Positions 23,404 to 26,937 of a stretch of DNA of 26,937 nucleotides are shown here, one piece after another. The stretch is from a virus. Each line of letters begins with the position of its first letter. Position 1 is the first letter of the stretch. The position numbers and the translations under genes were made by a program. Under the pieces are notes generated by a model. That model ran no database searches. It worked only from the letters and a program-made list of their open reading frames with translations, and was not told where the DNA came from. The DNA is taken from the IMG/VR virus record IMGVR_UViG_3300006754_000130, positions 1 to 26,937 of that record. One strand, 5' to 3'.

Positions 23404-23667
23404 ATGGCTAAAAAACTGAAAGACGGCGATATATGGGTAAGACACCATAAAGGAAAAAGAGAAGATTGGAAGAAATCTTCTCGTATAGATTTTAATGGTG
23501 TGATGATTGTTATAGACACCGATGATATAGAGATGAGGAAAATGTTTGGTGATTATTTACTTGATATGTTTTCTCAATTTCTATCTAAATCCTTGATAGA
23601 TGAATGGAACACTTATTTAGAAGAAGAAAAACAAATTAAAGAAATGGAGGAAATGGAAGATGACTAA
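23404..23667 (+). CDS. Unknown 87-aa early protein
   Basis: The ATG at 23404 has GGAG in the context GGAGTTAATAATGGCT, the same leader as at 22241, so upstream in-frame starts are rejected. The protein has a basic N-terminal half (MAKKLKDGDIWVRHHKGKRE), a short strand (GVMIVIDTDDI) and a Glu-rich helix at the end. The stop is overlapped by the ATG of the next gene. Unknown function. Confidence 0.65.
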   Translation: MAKKLKDGDIWVRHHKGKREDWKKSSRIDFNGVMIVIDTDDIEMRKMFGDYLLDMFSQFLSKSLIDEWNTYLEEEKQIKEMEEMEDD

Positions 23668-23968
23668 AAAAGAGTTAGAGTTAGTTAAACGTGAATTGAA
23701 TGATTTGGGATTTACAGGAACGTATGGAAAATTCTGGGGTGGTAAAGCTGTTAGAGGTTATTTTGGAGACGATTGGAAACTAATTGAACCTAAAATAGAT
23801 TGGAATATAATAAAACAACTCACAGATAAAGTAAGAAATTGGGATTTTGATGAATGGGGTAAAATCAAAAGAGAAGATGAAAAAGATTATATCGTAGAAT
23901 TTGATAAACGTTTTAATAATGTGATGGATTATTTACATAAACTTAAAGAAGAAGTTAATAATGACTAA
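23660..23968 (+). CDS. Unknown 102-aa early protein, paralogue of the 22241 gene
   Basis: It begins MTKKELELVKREL, as does the 107-aa protein at 22241, and shares GDDWKLIEPKIDWNIIK and a DYIVEF segment, so the pair arose by duplication. The coding DNA of the first 13 codons is almost identical in the two genes. It overlaps the previous gene by 8 bases and the next by 8 bases; GGAGGAAATGGAAG before the ATG supplies an SD. It is acidic and helical, with no known family. Confidence 0.68.
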   Translation: MTKKELELVKRELNDLGFTGTYGKFWGGKAVRGYFGDDWKLIEPKIDWNIIKQLTDKVRNWDFDEWGKIKREDEKDYIVEFDKRFNNVMDYLHKLKEEVNND

Positions 23969-24137
23969 AAATAAAACCTATTCAATTAGTTTTGATTTAC
24001 AATCCAACGATGATAATAAATATCTAGAGGAGTACCCGCACCTAAAAACCACTAATGGTATAAAGGGTGAAATAAAGGGTTGGTTGGAAGATTTAGGTTT
24101 TAATGTAATAGGTCTTAAAATTAAAGAAATTAAGTAA
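23961..24137 (+). CDS. Unknown 58-aa protein, last gene of the early operon
   Basis: The ATG at 23961 overlaps the stop of the 102-aa gene, and the frame runs 58 codons (start MTKNKTYSISFDLQSNDDNK). The pattern strand, helix (GEIKGWLEDLGF), strand (NVIGLKIKEIK) suggests a tiny folded alpha/beta protein. Its start (MTKNK) follows the same AAGTTAATAATGACTAAAAA leader used elsewhere in the region. Its TAA overlaps the stop of the convergent minus-strand gene by several bases. Confidence 0.6.
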   Translation: MTKNKTYSISFDLQSNDDNKYLEEYPHLKTTNGIKGEIKGWLEDLGFNVIGLKIKEIK

Positions 24138-24498
24138 GTTTCGTTACTTTTGGAAGAACTATTTTAGTATGATCTATCTCAGGTAGTTCTTCCTCTATAT
24201 CTTCTTCGTCTATTGATGAAGAAATCAATGTATCTATCTGGTCTTTGATTGATAGAACGATTCCCTTTGCAAACTCTCTATACTGATTAAAGGATATTTC
24301 TTCTTTCTTTCCCATCTTAATCAATTTAGTAATCTTTACTCCAACATTTAACCCACCCTCAAATGCAATAAGTACCATATCTGGTTGCTGAAACCCTAAC
24401 TCATATTTTTCACTAAAACTTGTGTATTCTGGTATATAATGAAATAAACTCTCTATATCCAACTCTTTCTTTTTAACACTAAAATATTTTACACTCAT
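24130..24498 (-). CDS. Unknown 122-aa acidic protein
   Basis: The 122-residue product is of mixed alpha/beta type with a very acidic patch (SSSIDEEDIEEELPEIDHTK) near the C-terminus. The start lies one base after the stop of the preceding 121-aa gene, so the two form a pair. Its stop region overlaps the end of the convergent early operon (24135-24137). No motif or family is recognised. Confidence 0.65.
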   Translation of the reverse strand: MSVKYFSVKKKELDIESLFHYIPEYTSFSEKYELGFQQPDMVLIAFEGGLNVGVKITKLIKMGKKEEISFNQYREFAKGIVLSIKDQIDTLISSSIDEEDIEEELPEIDHTKIVLPKVTKLT

Positions 24499-24499
24499 T

Positions 24500-24865
24500 T
24501 TATAGTTTCACTTGGCCTTTATTCTTCTTTTTTAATACATCTCTTACAGATTTTTCTTTCTTTTTTCCATTTTTATCGGCTGCCGAAATAGTTGCAGTAA
24601 TTGCACCTAATACGATAAAGACATTTTCGGCCTCAAAATAGGTAGTATTATTACCCGTCTTAAAGAAATCTGAATGAACTGATGTAAATGTTTTTTTCTT
24701 ACCTACCTTCATAGGTATTAGTAATACTCTATCTTTATCTGGAGTTTTTAAATGGCCATTATATTCTAACTCTATGATATCAGGTCTATATACTACTAAA
24801 TTTACTTTTAATTGTTTACCTAACTTTACTATCTGTGCCTTCATACTTTTCCAAGTTAGTCTCAT
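24500..24865 (-). CDS. Unknown 121-aa basic protein
   Basis: The 121-residue Lys-rich product starts at an ATG that overlaps the stop of the GIY-YIG gene (ATGA), with AAGGA 5 bases upstream. The middle has a beta-type core (RVLLIPMKVGKKKTFTSVHS, then ENVFIVLGAITATIS) and the tail is very basic (KKEKSVRDVLKKKNKGQVKL). It may bind nucleic acid, but no family is recognised. Confidence 0.65.
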   Translation of the reverse strand: MRLTWKSMKAQIVKLGKQLKVNLVVYRPDIIELEYNGHLKTPDKDRVLLIPMKVGKKKTFTSVHSDFFKTGNNTTYFEAENVFIVLGAITATISAADKNGKKKEKSVRDVLKKKNKGQVKL

Positions 24866-25434
24866 AATAATCCTTCTCGCTTTTTTCTATGATATTCCTG
24901 TTGTGATTTTCTCATCTTAGCTCTACTTTCCTCTGTATGTTTTCGTCCTGTCCAATAATTACCCTTTTCCGCCTTTGTCTTACTAATCTTTTCTCTGGAC
25001 TCTTTCGTATGGTGTTTGCCATACATAGGGTTATTTTCACCAGAAACGTCTGCATGGTATTTCTTTATATTCTTTCTATGCTCTTCCGACTTTGGTTTCC
25101 CTTTTGATGCAATGGAAAGTTTCTCTTTAACTAACTCTGATATAATATATTCACGATCACCACCTGTTTGCATATTATATCCATTATTAAAACTATCATA
25201 GTGATCTGTATAATAAGCTTCCATCTCTGAAAGCTCTTCTCTATCCTTGCAAGTATGTAATACTTCCCAAGTAAAACTACTCTCACCATACTTTCTTAAC
25301 GCGTTATGAAACAGTGCCTCTGATCCTGTTTTTACTGCATATTGATGTTTGATTCTACGATGATTTAGTGGTTGTTTCGTAGCACCGATATAACATTTGC
25401 CATTCTGTAAGTTAGTTGCTTTATATACTACCAT
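24862..25434 (-). CDS. GIY-YIG homing-type endonuclease with NUMOD3-like DNA-binding motifs
   Basis: The 190-residue protein starts with a GIY-YIG nuclease domain: VYK (3-5, in the GIY place), CYIGAT (14-19, YIG at 15-17), HRR (25-27), EMEAYYTDHY with E72 the likely metal-binding Glu, and NGYN (N87). After it lie three NUMOD3-like units, GKPKSEEHRKNI (about 112-123), YGKHHTKESREKI (138-150) and TGRKHTEESRAKM (162-174), DNA-contact modules of free-standing and intron-encoded homing nucleases. No intron is visible, so it seems free-standing (SegA-like in plan). It has no good SD. It would cut DNA site-specifically and spread by repair. Confidence 0.88.
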   Translation of the reverse strand: MVVYKATNLQNGKCYIGATKQPLNHRRIKHQYAVKTGSEALFHNALRKYGESSFTWEVLHTCKDREELSEMEAYYTDHYDSFNNGYNMQTGGDREYIISELVKEKLSIASKGKPKSEEHRKNIKKYHADVSGENNPMYGKHHTKESREKISKTKAEKGNYWTGRKHTEESRAKMRKSQQEYHRKKREGLL

Positions 25435-25454
25435 ATTGTATAAATATCATTTAA

Positions 25455-26354
25455 TTATGCGAAATTAAACTTTGTTTTTCTCTTCTTTTTATTTGCACAA
25501 TCTACACAAGAACAATTCCTCTTATTAGCAAGATTTCTTCTACTATTAGTTTTATATTTTATCTCTTTTTTACAATCAGGACAATTCCGTATATTGTTAG
25601 TACCCCGTTGCATAACTACTGGTTTACTTTTAGTTTTCTTTATCTCTATTTTACACTCCCCACAAGTAAATTTATGCTTTCTAGCATGTGCAAATGCATT
25701 CTTAAAGTTTCTAAAAGTTTTTTCTTTATTACATAGCTTACATTTAACAGTTGGGATTAAATATTTACCATCTCCCAATGTAGCTCTATTCTTATTAACA
25801 CAATCATCACATAAAGTATCGTAGATTACTGCTTGCCTCAATTCTTCATTAGTTAAATACATTAAAATATTGCATTGAGAACAAGAAAACTTATTATGAA
25901 CTGGTGAATCTTTTAGTTCATTTTTTATCTGTTTCCTAATAATTCTTTTTTGAGCACCACACTTTTTACAAAGTTGTTTTCTCCTGAGTGAAACTAGATA
26001 ACTATTTTGTGATGAGTATTTCCTTGACTCACCACACGAAGGACAACTATGAGTTAGTTGTAAATCTTTGTAATCAATATAATATTTTAATCGCTTAAAA
26101 TCTATATCTGATAGTTTTTGTAAATCTTTCATATCATTAGTTTTAATAGAGTTTAATTTCTCCAATATCTTTTCGTGGTCTTCTATAGCAAATGCTAACC
26201 AATCATCAATCCACCCCTGCACATCTTTACCAACGTTAAAGTTTATTCTATTAAAATATTTATGTAGCGATACACTAATTAATAATGGTATATTCCCATC
26301 TTGTCTAAAATATTCTATCACTCTTCTAAATATTTTTCTGTTTTCTGCAATCAT
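25455..26354 (-). CDS. Four-finger zinc-ribbon protein, unknown function
   Basis: The start at 26354 has GGAG 5 bases upstream (GGTGGGAGTTAAAATG); an in-frame GTG just before it would fall inside that SD. The 299-residue protein has a helical N-terminal 95 residues. Then come four tandem CxxC-(20-22)-CxxC units: C104/107 with C129/132, C158/161 with C182/185, C205/208 with C231/234, and C258/261 with C283/286. Linkers are Lys/Arg-rich. This is a zinc-ribbon or treble-clef array likely to bind nucleic acid. No nuclease residues are seen. It lies beside a GIY-YIG gene, so a mobile-element or target-recognition role is conceivable. Confidence 0.72.
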   Translation of the reverse strand: MIAENRKIFRRVIEYFRQDGNIPLLISVSLHKYFNRINFNVGKDVQGWIDDWLAFAIEDHEKILEKLNSIKTNDMKDLQKLSDIDFKRLKYYIDYKDLQLTHSCPSCGESRKYSSQNSYLVSLRRKQLCKKCGAQKRIIRKQIKNELKDSPVHNKFSCSQCNILMYLTNEELRQAVIYDTLCDDCVNKNRATLGDGKYLIPTVKCKLCNKEKTFRNFKNAFAHARKHKFTCGECKIEIKKTKSKPVVMQRGTNNIRNCPDCKKEIKYKTNSRRNLANKRNCSCVDCANKKKRKTKFNFA

Positions 26355-26382
26355 TTTAACTCCCACCTCTACCTCTCTCTTG

Positions 26383-26577
26383 TTAATATATATAAATATA
26401 TATGTATATACTCATAAATATCTGTTTAAGAAACTTACTCTTATTTCTTTTTGGTTTACAATTCTTTTCTATTAGATTTTCCACAACCTTATACATCTTC
26501 ATACCATTTTCTTTGCAATGTTCTTTTAACATATCCCTATATTCACTTCTTATTTTTATATCTGCCAACTTATCCAT
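26383..26577 (-). CDS. Small possible ribbon-helix-helix protein with TA-repeat tail
   Basis: The 64-residue protein starts MDKLADIKIRSEYRDMLKEH and continues with a helix (CKENGMKMYKVVENLIEKN). A short strand followed by two helices is the plan of ribbon-helix-helix DNA-binding proteins, but it is too short to prove. The end (SIYIYIYIY) is encoded by a TA-dinucleotide run near 26390-26405 and is probably not functional. Its ATG overlaps the end of the methyltransferase gene (TATGGATAA). GGAAGGA lies about 12 bases upstream. Confidence 0.5.
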   Translation of the reverse strand: MDKLADIKIRSEYRDMLKEHCKENGMKMYKVVENLIEKNCKPKRNKSKFLKQIFMSIYIYIYIY

Positions 26578-26937
26578 ACTGTATAACAATTCCTTCCCAA
26601 TCTACTAACTTTTTACCAACTCTACACTCTGAACCTTCTGGTTCTCCTATATATCTCAATATATTAAAGTGTTCGTTCTCTTCTAACATTTCATCAACGG
26701 CTCTCTTTACTCCACCCTGATAACTACCAGGTAATCCATAATCATCATATACAATAATCCCACCTTCTTCCATTAACTTACAAGCATTTTGTGTATCTTT
26801 AACTACAGCCTCATACTGGTGATCAGCATCTATTAAAACTGCCTCTACTTGTGGAAAATCCCAAGGTTCATTATATATTTCCAGTTTAGTAAATATAATA
26901 TTATCCCTGTCTTTATTTAGTTCTTTTGCATCTTCTA
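26570..26937 (-). CDS. SAM-dependent methyltransferase, C-terminal part (5' end outside window)
   Basis: The frame is open from the window edge and encodes at least 121 residues. It contains AVLIDADHQYEAVVKDTQNA, then CKLMEEGGIIVYDDYGLPGS and GVKRAVDEML. The acidic D-A-D-H motif, the Gly-Gly turn and the DD after the next strand are the signature of the Methyltransf_24-type class I family (core strands 4 and 5). The SAM-binding GxGxG loop should lie beyond the edge. The substrate is not known; in phages such enzymes modify sugars, polysaccharides or small molecules. It precedes the small RHH-like gene, overlapping it. Confidence 0.75.
   Translation of the reverse strand, partial: EDAKELNKDRDNIIFTKLEIYNEPWDFPQVEAVLIDADHQYEAVVKDTQNACKLMEEGGIIVYDDYGLPGSYQGGVKRAVDEMLEENEHFNILRYIGEPEGSECRVGKKLVDWEGIVIQYG

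Noticed and set aside
24862-25434. GIY-YIG gene as an intron-encoded nuclease
   Set aside because: Flanking genes are complete and unsplit, so there is no sign of a group I intron; it is treated as free-standing.
26390-26412. TA-rich repeat (TATATATAAATATATATG) as an origin or terminator
   Set aside because: It is too short and simple; it lies at the 3' end of a small gene and has no iteron or T-run context.

Overview
The window looks like a piece of an AT-rich tailed-phage genome (Caudoviricetes, long-tailed siphovirus type), most likely from a marine or otherwise environmental metagenome. The evidence is a complete DNA-packaging, head and tail gene set in one tightly packed operon. The repetitive Ser/Gly fibre and the Kelch-type protein are styles I associate with uncultured marine phages; that habitat and the host are inference. 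Strong Shine-Dalgarno (SD) sites (AAGGAG, GGAG) and six near-perfect TTGACT-N18-TATATT promoters suggest a host with ordinary sigma-70 transcription, and argue against Bacteroidetes. No integrase, tRNA, CRISPR array or rRNA is visible.

Layout. (1) 1-86: the 3' end of a plus-strand gene. (2) 145-19945, minus strand: one late operon read right to left. Its order is small terminase, large terminase, a small protein, portal, a small protein, a gpG/gp10-like head-tail protein, MuF-like minor head protein, scaffold-like protein, a small protein, major capsid, 41-codon ORF, giant repetitive fibre, Kelch-like protein, a 219-aa protein, two small membrane proteins (holin-like), a neck-like protein, a tail-terminator-like protein, an 89-aa protein, tail tube, tail assembly chaperone pair (possible -1 frameshift), tape measure, and tail tip. 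The fibre and lysis-type genes are inserted between capsid and neck genes. (3) 20000-24137, plus strand: a presumptive early region of short unrecognised genes. It is driven by six copies of one promoter cassette, and repeated DNA around those promoters extends into neighbouring coding sequence. (4) 24130-26937, minus strand: two unknown proteins, a GIY-YIG homing-type endonuclease, a four-finger zinc-ribbon protein, a small possible ribbon-helix-helix protein, and the C-terminal part of a SAM-dependent methyltransferase cut by the window edge.

How it fits together. The late operon builds the virion: terminase pumps DNA through the portal into a capsid formed on the scaffold, and the neck, tail tube, tape measure and tip genes build a tail that I estimate at about 100 nm from tape-measure length. 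Most late genes overlap, abut, or have their SD inside the preceding stop region, so translation is probably coupled. The plus-strand early genes are not recognisable, but their shared promoter, leader mini-ORFs and shared N-terminal segment suggest a modular system that swaps genes behind a common expression cassette. That cassette array is the most unusual feature of the window. Second-line interests are the tail-chaperone frameshift, the zinc-finger array beside the GIY-YIG nuclease, and a structured intergenic region after the capsid gene.
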